Origin: Catenulispora sp. EB89
GTDB taxonomy: Bacteria; Actinomycetota; Actinomycetes; Streptomycetales; Catenulisporaceae
Direction of reading: 5' to 3'
DNA length: 64,000 nt
Assembly (NCBI RefSeq): GCF_041261445.1
Contig: NZ_JBGCCU010000004.1
Coordinates: 310,001 to 374,000, forward strand
Shown here: positions 8,294-18,417 of the stretch, piece after piece
How positions within the stretch are numbered: the stretch's first letter is position 1
Layout: every line of letters starts with the position of its first letter
The notes under the pieces: generated by a model
Databases searched by the model: none
Told to the model about the DNA's origin: nothing
Seen by the model: the letters and a program-made list of their open reading frames with translations, nothing else
Position numbers and translations under genes: made by a program

Positions 8294-9016
8294 CTAGAAC
8301 TCGAGGTCGGCCCAGGTCGCCTCGATCGGGAAGGGCAGTTTGGTGCTGATCGCCTCGGCGGTCTCGCCGTTGGTCCAGGTCGCGACCTTGGTGTAGGCGC
8401 CGCGGTAGCCCGGCCCGAGCCACCACTGCTCGATGCTGGCGATCGCCGAGTCATCCGGCTTCAGCCGGACGATCCAATAGTGTTCGATCCCGGCCAGCGC
8501 GTACTGGGTCATCTTCGACTCGAAGCCGGTCCGCTGGTTGTCCTTGCCGGTGTCCGTGGCGCCGCTGGACGGCGAGACGATCTCCACCGCGAGCACCAGG
8601 TCGTATCCCCAGAGCTTGCGTCGGCCCTCTTCCAGGCAGCGGAAGACCAGCACATCTGGTTTGCGAACAGTGGCGCCTGGAACATCCCAGAGCCGCGTGT
8701 CGACATCCTGCGCTGTGCGGAGGCAGGGAAACGCTTCCGCCTCGACAGCGCGGCGGGCGGCATTCTTCAGAACGATCGCCAGCGACAAGGACGCGTGCTG
8801 GTGGCCGAGAGTCGGCGACTCGCACCTGATCAACCGGCCACGATCGAGTTCGTGATCGTGGCAGAAGTCCTCGGGCAGGGCGTCCCACAGCGCCAGCGAG
8901 ACGTCGTCGAGGAGGCCGAACTCCTCGACCAGGCTGAAAGCGGCCGTCGCCGCTTCCATGGCGGAGTCCAGCTCCGGTCCGCTCTCGGGCGGTTCGTAGT
9001 CCATGGCTACTGTCAT
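8294..9016 (-). CDS. Uma2 family (DUF820) putative nuclease
   Basis: Restriction-endonuclease-like fold of the PD-(D/E)XK type. The family core is visible: KPDVLVF, then LAVEIVSPSS, a downstream Lys in a helix (FESKMTQYALAGIEHYWIV), and the usual ending. Despite the fold, the cellular role of Uma2 proteins is not settled; they are multicopy in actinomycetes and cyanobacteria. I chose the ATG at 9016; a GTG at 9034 and an ATG at 9004 are also in frame and no start has a clear ribosome site. It is a single gene with its own direction and no toxin or modification partner beside it. Confidence 0.8.
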   Translation of the reverse strand: MTVAMDYEPPESGPELDSAMEAATAAFSLVEEFGLLDDVSLALWDALPEDFCHDHELDRGRLIRCESPTLGHQHASLSLAIVLKNAARRAVEAEAFPCLRTAQDVDTRLWDVPGATVRKPDVLVFRCLEEGRRKLWGYDLVLAVEIVSPSSGATDTGKDNQRTGFESKMTQYALAGIEHYWIVRLKPDDSAIASIEQWWLGPGYRGAYTKVATWTNGETAEAISTKLPFPIEATWADLEF

Positions 9017-9081
9017 ACCCCAAAGGCTAGCCACGCCCTCTGACAGGACGTGGCCAACCGATTACCACCTGCGACAGCTGG

Positions 9082-10410
9082 CTACTGCGCCGTCTGCACT
9101 CCCGCCGCCGACCCCGCCAGCCACTGGCTCCAGGTCAAGTTCCAGTCGTCGAAGCCGGGGTTCGGGTTCGTGGTGACGTTCGGCTTGGTGTTCGCCGACT
9201 TCTGCACGTCCACCACGTCGCCGATCTTGACCGTGTTGAAGAACCACGCGGCATCGTCCAGGCTCATGCCGATGCAGCCGTGGCTGCTGTTGACGCGGCC
9301 GAACTTGCCGTCGTTCCAGGGCGCGGCATGCAGGAAGGTGCCGGATGAGGTGATCTTCACCGCGGATTGGACCTTGAGGTCGTAGAAGTCCGAGGCGTCG
9401 GTGAAGTTCACCGAGGCGGAGGTCATCTGCAGAGAGGCGTCCTTCTCCAGGACGACCATCTTTCCACTCCAGGTCGGGTGGTTCGGGACCTCGCCGGCGC
9501 TGACCGGGATGGTGCGCAGGACCTGGCCGTTCTTGGTGACGGTCATCTTGTCCTTCACCAGGTCCACGGTGCTGATCACCGAGTCGCCGATGGTGAAGGA
9601 GAAGTCCTTGGTGAAGGAGCCATAAGTGGTCTGGCCCGCCTTCACGCCGTTCAGGCCCAGGTGCACCTGCACCTTCGTGCCCGGCTGCCAGTAGCCCTGC
9701 GGGCGCCAGTCCGCCTCGGTGTCGCCGCGCCAGTTCCAGGCGCCGTCGACGTGCGGCGTGGTGGTGACCGTCATCGCCTTCTCCACGGCCGCGCGGTCCT
9801 TCTCGTTCGGCGCGTTGGTGAAGAAAACGGCCACCGGCTGGCCGACGCCGACCGTGGTGCCGTTGTCCGGCACGTAGTGGTCCAGGCCGAGGCGCTTGCC
9901 GGGGGTCAGGGTCGTGAACTTCGACGTGGTCGTCTTCTCGGCCCCGGAGCCGTCCTGCGCCTTCGCCACCACCGTGTAGGTGCTGGAGATCGCCAGCGTG
10001 CCGCTGGAGGCCCAGGAGGACCCGTCAGCGGCCAGAGCGCCGGACACCGTCTTGCCCGCGGCGTCGGTGGCCGTGACGCTCTCCAGCTTGCCGTTGACGG
10101 CGTTGATCTGGATGCCCTTGGCCGGGTCGACGCCGGCCGCGCCGTCCGCGGGGCTGGTCGAGAGCGCCAGCGGCTGCGCGGCGGAGGACGAGGGGCTCGC
10201 GGGGTTCGCCCCGCCACTCGCGCCGCCCGAGGTCCCGGACGAGGCCGTCTGCGCGGCCCCGACCGGCGCGCCCGCGCTCTTGCCGCTCGACGAGCCGCCG
10301 CACGCCGCCGTCAGCAGCGCCACCGCCGCCGCCCCCGCCGTCCACTGCGCAGCCCGCCGCCACCGACGCCGCCCGCCCGCGGTAACACCCTGCCCGATGC
10401 GGTGTGCCAC
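9082..10410 (-). CDS. lipoprotein L,D-transpeptidase (YkuD) with Ig-like domains
   Basis: Makes 3-3 (DAP-DAP) cross-links in peptidoglycan outside the membrane. The catalytic box SHGCIGMS lies at residues 376-383 with the nucleophile Cys379. An Arg-rich signal peptide ends in the lipobox LTAAC, so the mature protein should be lipid-anchored. A Ser/Gly/Ala-rich linker follows, then two Ig-like domains (about 85-190 and 190-290) before the catalytic domain, the layout of mycobacterial LdtMt2. The GTG start at 10410 is preceded by GGGAGGG. This class resists most penicillins but is blocked by carbapenems. Confidence 0.94.
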   Translation of the reverse strand: MAHRIGQGVTAGGRRRWRRAAQWTAGAAAVALLTAACGGSSSGKSAGAPVGAAQTASSGTSGGASGGANPASPSSSAAQPLALSTSPADGAAGVDPAKGIQINAVNGKLESVTATDAAGKTVSGALAADGSSWASSGTLAISSTYTVVAKAQDGSGAEKTTTSKFTTLTPGKRLGLDHYVPDNGTTVGVGQPVAVFFTNAPNEKDRAAVEKAMTVTTTPHVDGAWNWRGDTEADWRPQGYWQPGTKVQVHLGLNGVKAGQTTYGSFTKDFSFTIGDSVISTVDLVKDKMTVTKNGQVLRTIPVSAGEVPNHPTWSGKMVVLEKDASLQMTSASVNFTDASDFYDLKVQSAVKITSSGTFLHAAPWNDGKFGRVNSSHGCIGMSLDDAAWFFNTVKIGDVVDVQKSANTKPNVTTNPNPGFDDWNLTWSQWLAGSAAGVQTAQ

Positions 10411-10532
10411 GAGGCCCTCCCTGTCCTGGTTCTCCTGTGCTTTAGAGCCTTACACCTGGATAGACGCCGAACCCCCCGTGCGCGTTGCATGCGATCTCGA
10501 AAGATGGTCAACCATTACATTCCTGAGACACG

Positions 10533-10572
10533 AAGGAGCCGGGCCTCGGAGCGATCCGAGGCCCGGCTCCTT
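10533..10572 (-). terminator. hairpin after ctaCDF
   Basis: An 18-bp perfect stem (10533-10550 with 10555-10572) has a GCGA loop, between the ctaF stop and the L,D-transpeptidase start. On the minus strand no T-run follows, while the plus side has TTT, so it works by stem strength or in the other direction. Confidence 0.75.
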
Positions 10573-10618
10573 TGAAGCTCCGGCAGGTGTCAGCCCGACC
10601 GGTGTCAGCCCAGCGGGG

Positions 10619-11038
10619 TCAGTGCCCTGCCCCCGCCTCGCCGTACCGGTTGTTCTCACGCCGGTAGTACTCGAACACCAGCCCGATCACCGAGTACGCC
10701 CCGAACGGGAAGGCCACCAGCAGCAGCCACCACCCGAAGATGACGCCCATGAACGCCAGCGCCGCGGAGCCCGCGGTGTACAGCGGCCACCACGAGTGCG
10801 GGGCGAAGAAGCCGAGTTCGCCGGCCATCTCCGAGATCTCCGCGTCGTCGCGGTCCTCCGGGCGCGGCCCGATGCGGATCGCGGTGAAGTACAGGTAGAA
10901 CCACACCAGCGCGCACAGGCCGAAGGCCATCGACAGCGCGGTGGTGCCGACCGTGTCCTTGGACAGGTACCAGTACACCGGGATGTCGATGATCAGGAAG
11001 ACGGCGACGAACCCGAAGAGCTTGGCTTCGACCTTCAC
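10619..11038 (-). CDS. ctaF: actinobacterial cytochrome c oxidase subunit IV
   Basis: Small membrane subunit (139 residues) specific to actinobacterial aa3 oxidases. Four hydrophobic segments are visible (about residues 7-24, 32-52, 88-105 and 107-122), with a short hydrophilic loop containing GPRPEDRDD in the middle. The GTG start at 11038 overlaps the ctaD stop as GTGA, showing coupling. It is the last gene of ctaC-ctaD-ctaF and is followed by a strong hairpin. Confidence 0.94.
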   Translation of the reverse strand: MKVEAKLFGFVAVFLIIDIPVYWYLSKDTVGTTALSMAFGLCALVWFYLYFTAIRIGPRPEDRDDAEISEMAGELGFFAPHSWWPLYTAGSAALAFMGVIFGWWLLLVAFPFGAYSVIGLVFEYYRRENNRYGEAGAGH

Positions 11039-12774
11039 TTGGCACCGTCCTCGTTGTCGGTCGACGTCGAGGCCGACGGCTTGTCCGGGGCGCCGACCGC
11101 GGCCTTCTTCCCGTGCCCGTGGCCCATGTCCAGCGCCGCGACCTCGGGGTGGTGCAGGTCGAAGGCCGGGGATTCGGAGCGGATGCGCGGCAGCGAGGTG
11201 AAGTTGTGCCGCGGCGGCGGGCAGGAGGTGGCCCACTCCAGGGAGCGGCCGTAGCCCCACGGGTCGTCGACCGTGACCTTCTTGCCGCGCTTGGCGGTGA
11301 TGTACACGTTGTACAGGAACGGCAGGGTCGAGGCGCCGAGGACGAACGAGCCGATCGAGGAGATCGTGTTCAGCGTCGTGAACCCGTCGCTGGCCAGGTA
11401 GTCCGCGTACCGCCGGGGCATGCCCGCCGCGCCCAGCCAGTGCTGTACCAGGAACGTGGTGTGGAAGCCGACGAACAGGATCCAGAAGTGGATCTTGCCC
11501 AGCCGCTCGTCCAGCATCTTGCCGGTGAACTTCGGCCACCAGTAGTAGAAGCCGGCGTTCATCGCGAACACCACGGTGCCGAACAGCACGTAGTGGAAGT
11601 GCGCGACCACGAAGTACGAGTCCTGCACGTGGAAGTCGATCGGCGGGGAGGCCAGCAGCACGCCGGTCAGACCGCCGAACAGGAACGTCACCAGGAAGCC
11701 GACCGACCACAGCATCGGCGTGTCGAAGCTCAGCGAGCCGCGCCACATGGTGCCGATCCAGTCGAAGAACTTGATGCCGGTGGGCACCGCGATCAGGTAC
11801 GACATGAAGGCGAAGAACGGCAGCATCACCGCGCCGGTGGTGAACATGTGGTGCGCCCACACCGTCACCGACAGGCCGGCGATCGACATGGTCGCCATCA
11901 CCAGCGTGTTGTAGCCGAAGATCGGCTTGCGGCTGAAGACCGGGATGATCTCGGAGATGATGCCGAAGAACGGCAGCGCGACGATGTACACCTCTGGGTG
12001 TCCGAAGAACCAGAAGAGGTGTTGCCACAACAGCGCTCCGCCGTTGTCCGCCTCGAAGATCTGCGCACCCAGGCGGCGGTCGGCCTCCAGCGCGAACAGC
12101 GCGGCGGCCAGGACCGGGAACGCCATCAGGACCAGCACCGCGGTCAGCAGGATGTTCCAGGTGAAGATCGGCATGCGGAACATCGTCATGCCGGGCGCGC
12201 GCATGCAGATGATCGTGGTGATGAAGTTGACGCCACCGAGGATGGTGCCGAAGCCGGACAGCGCCAGACCCATGATCCACATGTCCGCGCCGATGCCCGG
12301 GGAGTGGATCGCGTCGGTCAGCGGCGCGTAGGCGAACCAGCCGAAGTCCGCCGCGCCCTGCGGGGTGAGGAAGCCGCCGACCGCGATCAGCGAGCCGAAC
12401 AGGAACAGCCAGTAGGCGAACATGTTCAGCCGCGGGAAGGCCACGTCCGGGGCGCCGATCTGCAGCGGCACGATGACGTTCGCGAACCCGATGAACAGCG
12501 GGGTGGCGAACATCAGCAGCATGATCGTGCCGTGCATGGTGAACGCCTGGTTGAACTGCTCCGTGGTCAGGAACTGCAGACCCGGCCGGGCGAGCTCGGC
12601 GCGCATCAGCAGGGCCAGCAGGCCGCCGATGCCGAAGAAGCAGAACGACGTGATGAGGTACATGTACCCGATCACCTTGTGGTCGGTGGACGTCAGCCAC
12701 TTGACCACGATGTTGCCGGGCTCACGGCGCTCGTACGGCGCGCTCACTGCGCGCGGTTCACTGATGGCCGTCAC
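11035..12774 (-). CDS. ctaD: cytochrome c oxidase (aa3) subunit I
   Basis: Catalytic subunit that reduces O2 to water at the haem a3-CuB centre and pumps protons. Twelve-helix protein of 579 residues with the family blocks FFGHPEVYI (CuB His and the Glu/Tyr region), HHMFTTG (CuB ligands) and [11 protein letters not shown] (haem a3/a ligands). The GTG start at 12774 overlaps the ctaC stop as GTGA; reading further upstream would run through ctaC. It is the middle gene of the ctaCDF operon. Confidence 0.97.
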   Translation of the reverse strand: MTAISEPRAVSAPYERREPGNIVVKWLTSTDHKVIGYMYLITSFCFFGIGGLLALLMRAELARPGLQFLTTEQFNQAFTMHGTIMLLMFATPLFIGFANVIVPLQIGAPDVAFPRLNMFAYWLFLFGSLIAVGGFLTPQGAADFGWFAYAPLTDAIHSPGIGADMWIMGLALSGFGTILGGVNFITTIICMRAPGMTMFRMPIFTWNILLTAVLVLMAFPVLAAALFALEADRRLGAQIFEADNGGALLWQHLFWFFGHPEVYIVALPFFGIISEIIPVFSRKPIFGYNTLVMATMSIAGLSVTVWAHHMFTTGAVMLPFFAFMSYLIAVPTGIKFFDWIGTMWRGSLSFDTPMLWSVGFLVTFLFGGLTGVLLASPPIDFHVQDSYFVVAHFHYVLFGTVVFAMNAGFYYWWPKFTGKMLDERLGKIHFWILFVGFHTTFLVQHWLGAAGMPRRYADYLASDGFTTLNTISSIGSFVLGASTLPFLYNVYITAKRGKKVTVDDPWGYGRSLEWATSCPPPRHNFTSLPRIRSESPAFDLHHPEVAALDMGHGHGKKAAVGAPDKPSASTSTDNEDGAK

Positions 12775-13718
12775 TTTTCTTTCCCTGTGGAGTCGTTGCC
12801 GATGCCGGTCAGCGGGCCGACGCGCAGCGGGACGCCGTTGGAGTTGTAGCCCACGGGCATCTGACCGGTCTGGCCCTTGCCGGTCACCGGGTCGATCTTG
12901 TTGGCCAGGTCCTGCAGGTGCTGCTGGTACTCGGCCGCGGAGACGACCTTGACCTTGAACAGCATCCGGGAGTGGTCGACACCGCACAGCTCGGCGCAGC
13001 GGCCGATGAACTCGCCCTCCTTGTTCGGGGTGAGCTCGAACTCGTTGATGCGGCCCGGGACCACGTCCAGCTTGAACAGGAAGTTCGGGACCCAGAAGGA
13101 GTGGATGACGTCGGTGGAGGTCAGCGTGAAGCGCACCCGCTCGTTCACCGGCAGCCACAGCACCGGCAGGTCCGCGGGGGTGCCGGCGTCGTAGACGGCC
13201 AGCTGCCCCGGGGTCGCCTGACCGGAGACGGCGTCGTAGTTGTAGTTCCAGGACCAGGACCACTGCCGGCCCACGACGTTCACCTTCACGTCGGGGTTCT
13301 TGTGCAGCGCGAGGAGCTTGGACTCGTCCTTGGCCGTGAAGAAGAACAGCACCGCGATCATGATGAACGGCACGACCGTGAAGAGCACTTCGATCGGGAC
13401 GTTGTAGCGGGTCTGTGCGGGGATCTCGATACCGGTGCGCTTGCGGCGGTAGAAGACGCAGCACCAAATGATCAGGCCCCAAACCAGGGCACCGACGGCG
13501 AGCGCGGCGATCCACGAGCCCTGCCACAGGTGCAGGATGATCGGCGCTTCCTTGGTGGCGGGCGCGGGAACCCCGAGCCGCTTTGCTTCGTCTACATTGC
13601 AGCCGGTGGCGGTCATGGCGACCAGCCCGGCCACGGCAAGAACGCCGAGCTTCGCGCGCCGCGATCGCCGCGCCGGTGAGGTGCGCTGCGGCGACGGGTC
13701 GGAGCCGTGTGGACTCAA
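12771..13718 (-). CDS. ctaC: cytochrome c oxidase subunit II, lipoprotein
   Basis: Takes electrons from cytochrome cc via the dinuclear CuA centre; the binding motif [12 protein letters not shown] is intact. Signal peptide with lipobox ending at Cys40 (TATGC), then two membrane helices and the outer cupredoxin domain. I assigned the TTG at 13718 because GGGAAGG lies just upstream and the product then starts MSPHGSD, closely like Streptomyces CtaC as I recall it. Length is 315 residues. Overlaps ctaD by 4 bp. First gene of ctaCDF. Confidence 0.95.
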   Translation of the reverse strand: MSPHGSDPSPQRTSPARRSRRAKLGVLAVAGLVAMTATGCNVDEAKRLGVPAPATKEAPIILHLWQGSWIAALAVGALVWGLIIWCCVFYRRKRTGIEIPAQTRYNVPIEVLFTVVPFIMIAVLFFFTAKDESKLLALHKNPDVKVNVVGRQWSWSWNYNYDAVSGQATPGQLAVYDAGTPADLPVLWLPVNERVRFTLTSTDVIHSFWVPNFLFKLDVVPGRINEFELTPNKEGEFIGRCAELCGVDHSRMLFKVKVVSAAEYQQHLQDLANKIDPVTGKGQTGQMPVGYNSNGVPLRVGPLTGIGNDSTGKEK

Positions 13719-14135
13719 GGTTGCCTTCCCGAGGTTCAAGCCTTGGCGGCAGGCACGCGGCGGACCGCCGGGATCGCACCCGGTGTGCCCGCACGTCACG
13801 GCCCTGCCAGGGGCGGTGTCTTCTCTCTCGCGGCCAAACCCTACTCCAGCCCCAATTGCCTCTTGCGCGGAGGTCCCGGTTAACGCGTGTGGCGGGGTGC
13901 GACGGTCACACTTCCGGCCGAACTGACGGGCGTTGATCTGATGAGCGCACCGGCGGCGACGGTCCCGACGACGCGGAGTGCCGGGGGGTGCGCGCGGTTG
14001 TGCGACCGGAGCGTGCGGCCGGAGCGTGCGGCCGAGTACGGGCCCGGCCCGGGCCCAGCGCGGGACCGGTGCGCGGCCGGTGCGCGGCCGGACAAGTACC
14101 GCGGGTGACGGCGCAGGGTCCGTATCGTCAAGGGT
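13719..14135. other. 417-bp intergenic region between divergent ctaC and desulfurase genes
   Basis: Must hold the ctaCDF promoter and that of the desulfurase gene. On the plus side TATCGT ends a few bases before the GTG at 14136, which would fit a leaderless transcript, but this is weak. Bases 13998-14092 contain short tandem duplications (a 13-mer GGAGCGTGCGGCC-like unit and an 11-mer GGTGCGCGGCC, two copies each). No convincing gene. Confidence 0.6.
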
Positions 14136-15299
14136 GTGACTCATTTCGACGCCGCCTCCGCCGAGCCCCCGCACCCGGCCGCCCGCGCCGCGCTGCTGGC
14201 GGCCCTGGACGAGGGCTGGGCCGACCCGGCCCGGCTCTACCGGGCCGGGCGGCAAGCGCGGATGCTGCTGGACCGGTCCCGGGCGGCGGTGGCCGAGGTC
14301 CTGGGCTGCCGGGCCCGGGAGGTGCTGTTCACTCCTTCGGGGACGGCCGCGATCCATTACGGCGTCGCCGGCGTGCTGGCCGGCCGGCGGCGGGTCGGGA
14401 ACCGGCTCGTGGTGTCAGCGGTCGAGCACTCCGCGGTGCTGCACGCGGCGGAGCTGCACGAGGCCGAGTCGAACGCGGGCGGGCCGACCAGCGCCGAGCC
14501 GACCAGCACCGGGCCGCACGACACCGTGGCGACGGTCGGCGTGGACCGGCTCGGCCGGGTGGACGCCGAGGCCTTCGCGCGCGAGCTGCGGGTGCCGGGA
14601 ACGGCCCTGGCGTGCCTGCAGGCGGCCAACCACGAGGTCGGCACGGTCCAGCCGCTGGCGCCGGTGTTCGCCGCCGCGGTCGAGGCCGCGGTGCCGTTGC
14701 TCGTGGACGCCGCTCAGGTGGTCGGCCGGATGCCGGTGCCGCGCGAGTGGTCGGTGCTGTGTGCTTCGTCTCACAAATGGGGAGGGCCGACCGGGGTCGG
14801 GATCCTCGCCGTCCGCAAGGGAACGCGGTTCGCGCCGGCGTGGGCCGTCGACGAACACGAAGACGGCCTGGTGCCCGGCGCGGTGAACCTGCCGGGGATC
14901 GTCGCGGCGGCCGCCGCCCTGGTGGCCCGGGAGCAGGAGCGGGAGGCCGAGGCGGTCCGGCTGCGGGCGCTGACCGACCGGCTGCGCGCCGCACTGCCGG
15001 CGGTCGCAGACGACATCGAGGTGTTCGGCGACCCGGACGACCGGCTGCCGAACCTCGTCGCGTTCTCCTGCCCGGCGGTCAACGCCGAGGCGCTGGTGCT
15101 GGACCTGGACGAGGCCGGGTTCGAGGTGTCGTCGGGGTCGGCGTGCACCTCGGACACCGTCACGCCGAGCCACGTGCTGGTCGCCATGGGCGCCGCGGAC
15201 CGCGGCAACGTGCGGGTGTCGCTGCCGTTCGGCACGGCCGAGGAAGACGTGGAGCGCTTCCTGGCCGTGCTGCCGCGGGTGTTGGAGAAGCTGCGCTGA
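14136..15299 (+). CDS. cysteine desulfurase (class V aminotransferase family)
   Basis: PLP enzyme that takes sulfur from cysteine for Fe-S clusters or thio-modification. The PLP lysine box SSHKWGGPTG and the sulfur-carrying Cys loop SGSACTSDTVTPSHVL are intact (387 residues, normal length). The GTG start gives MTHFDAASAEPPHPAAR, a normal NifS/IscS-like beginning. It faces the PfkB kinase and lies near erpA and nadA, whose products carry or need Fe-S clusters. The same neighbourhood occurs in Streptomyces as I recall it. It could serve Fe-S assembly or tRNA thiolation; the sequence does not decide. Confidence 0.92.
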   Translation: MTHFDAASAEPPHPAARAALLAALDEGWADPARLYRAGRQARMLLDRSRAAVAEVLGCRAREVLFTPSGTAAIHYGVAGVLAGRRRVGNRLVVSAVEHSAVLHAAELHEAESNAGGPTSAEPTSTGPHDTVATVGVDRLGRVDAEAFARELRVPGTALACLQAANHEVGTVQPLAPVFAAAVEAAVPLLVDAAQVVGRMPVPREWSVLCASSHKWGGPTGVGILAVRKGTRFAPAWAVDEHEDGLVPGAVNLPGIVAAAAALVAREQEREAEAVRLRALTDRLRAALPAVADDIEVFGDPDDRLPNLVAFSCPAVNAEALVLDLDEAGFEVSSGSACTSDTVTPSHVLVAMGAADRGNVRVSLPFGTAEEDVERFLAVLPRVLEKLR

Positions 15300-15368
15300 G
15301 GGCGGCTTCTCCGTCGGCTTGCTTAACTCTGATGGCCTAGCAGGTTCAGCTCATTCGGCCCAGCGGCC

Positions 15369-16358
15369 TCAGGCCGCCAGGTACCGCACGACCTCGCTGG
15401 CGGCGGCGCTGCCGTACGCCACCGAGAACCGCTCCAGGAACCGGCCGCGGCTCAGGTCGTACTCCTGCGTGCCGATCGTCTCGATCACCAGCGTCGCCAG
15501 CATGCAGCCGACCTGCGCCGCCAGCTCCTCGCCGGCGCCCCAGGACAGGCCGGCGATGAAGCCGGCGCGGAAGGCGTCGCCGACCCCGGTCGGGTCCGAC
15601 TTCGCCTCCTCCTTCGGGGTGGCGATCTCCAGCACCTGGACGCCGCCGTCCTCGGTCCGCCGGGTGATCCGCACGCCGTTCGCGCCGAGCGTGACCACCC
15701 GGGCCCCGACTCGGCGCAGGATCTCGTCGGCGTCCCAGCCGGTCTTCTGCTCGATCAGCGCGGCCTCGTACTCGTTGGTGAACAGGTACCGCGCGCCGTC
15801 GACCAGCTGCTTGATGTCCTCGGCACCCATGCGGGCCAACTGCTGCGAGGGGTCGGCGGCGAACGGGATGCCGCGCTCGCGGCACTCCTGGGTGTGCCGC
15901 AGCATCGCCTCGGGGTCGTCGGCGCCGATCAGCACCAGGTCCAGCCCGCCGACCCGCTCGGCGATCGGCCCGATCTCGATCAGCCGCGCCTCGGCCATGG
16001 CGCCGGTGTAGAAGGACGCGATCTGGTTGTGGTCGGCGTCGGTGGTGCACACGAAGCGCGCGGTGTGCAGCAGCTCGCTGATCCGCACCGACTCGCAGTC
16101 CACGTTGTTCCGCTCCAGCCACGAGCGGTACTCGCCGAAGTCCTCGCCGGCGCTGCCGACCAGGATCGGGCGCATGCCCAGCTTGCCCATGCCGAAGCAG
16201 ATGTTCGGCGCCACGCCGCCGCGGCGGATCTCCAGGGAGTCGACCAGGAACGACAGCGAAACGGTGTGGAGCTGCTCGGCGACCAGCTGCTCGGAGAAGC
16301 GGCCGGGGAAGCTCATCAGGTGGTCTGTCGCGATGGAACCGGCGACGGCAACACGCAC
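15369..16358 (-). CDS. PfkB/ribokinase family carbohydrate kinase
   Basis: ATP-dependent kinase of the ribokinase fold, 329 residues. The anion-hole and catalytic-base motif DPTGVGDAFRAGF is near the C terminus and the N-terminal family glycines are present (GVAPNICFGMGKLG). The start is the GTG at 16358, giving MRVAVAGSIATDHLMSFPG, typical of the actinobacterial adenosine-kinase-like subgroup; longer in-frame starts would add an unlikely Arg-rich leader. Substrate (adenosine, sugar or nucleoside) cannot be told from sequence alone. Confidence 0.9.
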   Translation of the reverse strand: MRVAVAGSIATDHLMSFPGRFSEQLVAEQLHTVSLSFLVDSLEIRRGGVAPNICFGMGKLGMRPILVGSAGEDFGEYRSWLERNNVDCESVRISELLHTARFVCTTDADHNQIASFYTGAMAEARLIEIGPIAERVGGLDLVLIGADDPEAMLRHTQECRERGIPFAADPSQQLARMGAEDIKQLVDGARYLFTNEYEAALIEQKTGWDADEILRRVGARVVTLGANGVRITRRTEDGGVQVLEIATPKEEAKSDPTGVGDAFRAGFIAGLSWGAGEELAAQVGCMLATLVIETIGTQEYDLSRGRFLERFSVAYGSAAASEVVRYLAA

Positions 16359-16517
16359 GGGAGGACTCGATTCTTCTCGGGTATGACGTAGGCGCGACGT
16401 CCTGCGGGCACGGCAAATGGGTGGACCCGCGCACGGGCCCACCCACCGTATTAGCCTCCGCCCCGGCCTTCACACACCTTCACAGATGCCGTGCGCGGCC
16501 GAGCGGGTCGTTTCCGT

Positions 16518-16883
16518 CTAGCTGAAGCTGTCGCCACAGGCACACGACGAACCCGCGTTCGGGTTGTCGATCGTGAAGCCCTGCTTCTCGATGGTGTCCA
16601 CGAAGTCGACCTTCGCACCGGTCAGGTACGGCGCCGACATGCGGTCGGTGACGACGTTCACCCCGTCGAACGTGGCGACGACGTCGCCGTCGAGGGAGCG
16701 GTCATCGAAGTAGAGCTGGTAGCGCAGACCCGAGCAGCCACCGGGCTGCACGGCGACGCGCAGCGACAGGTCGTCGCGGCCTTCCTGCTCCAGCAGCGAC
16801 TTCACCTTGGACGCCGCTTCGGCGCTCAGGATGATGCCCGCCGCGACAGTCGCCTCCGACGAGGTCTCCGTCTGCACGGTCAT
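16518..16883 (-). CDS. erpA: iron-sulfur cluster insertion protein (HesB/IscA type)
   Basis: A-type carrier that delivers [4Fe-4S]/[2Fe-2S] clusters to client enzymes. All three conserved cysteines are present: GGCSGLRY and the C-terminal CAC in SSCACGDSFS. Length 121 residues is standard. It lies downstream of nadA on the same strand (231-bp gap); NadA is an Fe-S enzyme and a likely client. The gap contains a repeated GGGGGTCAT and a CCCCGCGCGGGG palindrome, possibly a promoter or terminator. Confidence 0.95.
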   Translation of the reverse strand: MTVQTETSSEATVAAGIILSAEAASKVKSLLEQEGRDDLSLRVAVQPGGCSGLRYQLYFDDRSLDGDVVATFDGVNVVTDRMSAPYLTGAKVDFVDTIEKQGFTIDNPNAGSSCACGDSFS

Positions 16884-17114
16884 ATGCGTACTCCTTCATC
16901 TGGACACCGGCGCCCCGTGGAGCGCGCCTGCACAACAAGGGGGAACCACGCGCCGCCGGAAGCTATTCCGTCTCCATCGTCGCACAGGTCTGGAAGGTGC
17001 GGGCGGGGCTGTGCGGGGGGTCATACCCCGCGCGGGGGTCATTTCACGAGTCGCCGAGCTCGCCGAGCACCACGCGCGCCCGGCACGCCCACACCGCCCG
17101 GCCTCGCATCGCTC

Positions 17115-18287
17115 CTACGGCAGCGCCAGCATCTGCTCCAGCGCGACCCGCGCGAAGTGCGCCGTGTCCGCGTCCACCTCGATCACGTTCGGCACCCGGC
17201 CGTCGGCCAGCGCCTCCAGCGTCCACACCAGGTGCGGCAGGTCGATGCGGTTCATGGTCGAGCAGTAGCAGACGCTCTTGTCCAGGAACGCGATCTGCTT
17301 GTCCGGATGCGCCGCGGCGACCCGCTTCACCAGGTTCAGCTCCGTGCCGATGGCCCAGGCGCTGCCCGGCTCGGCCTCGTCGAGCAGCGCGATGATGCGC
17401 TCGGTCGAGCCGACGTAGTCCGCCTTCTCCACGACCTCGTGGCGGCATTCCGGGTGCACCAGCACGTTCACGCCCGGGATCCGCTCGCGGACCTCGTCCA
17501 CGCACTCCGGGGTGAACCGGCCGTGCACCGAGCAGTGCCCGCGCCAGAGGATCATCTTCGCGCCGCGGAGCTGGTCGTCGGTGAGGCCGCCGTCGGGGCG
17601 GTGCGGGTTGTAGACCACGCAGTCGTCGAGCGAGAAGCCCATGTCGCGGACCGCGGTGTTGCGCCCGAGGTGCTGGTCGGGCAGGAACAGGACCTGCGAA
17701 CCCTTGGCGAAGGCCCACTCCAGGGCCCGCTGGGCGTTCGAGGACGTGCAGATCGTCCCGCCGTGCCGGCCGGTGAACGCCTTGATGTCCGCCGAGGAGT
17801 TCATGTACGAGACCGGGACCACGCTCTCGGCGAGCCCCAGGTCCTCCAGGCGCTCCCAGCAGCGCTCCACCTGCTCGGCGGTGGCCATGTCGGCCATCGA
17901 GCAGCCGGCGGCCAGGTCCGGCAGGATCACCTGCTGCGCGTCGCTGGTCAGGATGTCCGCGGACTCGGCCATGAAGTGCACGCCGCAGAAGACGATGTAC
18001 TCCGCCTCCGGCCGGGCCGCCGCCTGCTGCGCCAGCTTGAAGCTGTCGCCGGTGACGTCCGCGAACTGGATGACCTCGTCGCGCTGGTAGTGGTGGCCCA
18101 GGACGAACAGCCGGTCGCCCAGCTTCGCCTTCGCCGCCGCGGCGCGGGCGACCAGGTCGGGGTCGGAGGCCGGGGGCAGGTCGCCCGGGCATTCGACGCC
18201 GCGCTCGCTGCGCGGGTCGGCGCTGCGGCCCAGGAGGAGCAGGCTGACCGGTGTGGGAGTCGGCTCCTGGAAGGTGGTGGTGCTCAT
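17115..18287 (-). CDS. nadA: quinolinate synthase
   Basis: Condenses iminoaspartate with dihydroxyacetone phosphate to quinolinate, early in NAD synthesis, using an oxygen-sensitive [4Fe-4S] cluster. Candidate cluster cysteines are seen in IVFCGVHFMAES, HPECRHEV and VCYCSTMNR; the substrate-binding ILVHP-like segment (VNVLVHPECR) is present. At 390 residues it belongs to the longer NadA form. No nadB or nadC is attached. Upstream, TATGAT on the minus strand (18330-18335) is a possible -10 box, but without a good -35. Confidence 0.95.
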   Translation of the reverse strand: MSTTTFQEPTPTPVSLLLLGRSADPRSERGVECPGDLPPASDPDLVARAAAAKAKLGDRLFVLGHHYQRDEVIQFADVTGDSFKLAQQAAARPEAEYIVFCGVHFMAESADILTSDAQQVILPDLAAGCSMADMATAEQVERCWERLEDLGLAESVVPVSYMNSSADIKAFTGRHGGTICTSSNAQRALEWAFAKGSQVLFLPDQHLGRNTAVRDMGFSLDDCVVYNPHRPDGGLTDDQLRGAKMILWRGHCSVHGRFTPECVDEVRERIPGVNVLVHPECRHEVVEKADYVGSTERIIALLDEAEPGSAWAIGTELNLVKRVAAAHPDKQIAFLDKSVCYCSTMNRIDLPHLVWTLEALADGRVPNVIEVDADTAHFARVALEQMLALP

Positions 18288-18417
18288 CCCGTTACCCCTT
18301 TTCGTCTATCTGACGTTAAGAGATCATACCCTGGTGTCAGTGTGACGAGAAGCCGGGTCGGGCCGGCGTGGTGGACGTCACAACGCCGCCCGGCAGAAAA
18401 CGATTACCATCCGGAGC

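Noticed and set aside
8288-9043. 251-codon plus-strand frame opposite the Uma2 gene
   Set aside because: The minus strand shows the Uma2 core motifs; this frame has none.
14136-18287. A dedicated Fe-S assembly operon
   Set aside because: Desulfurase, erpA and nadA are functionally related, but they are on different strands with a sugar kinase between, and scaffold genes (sufBCD, sufU) are absent, so it is a neighbourhood and not an operon.
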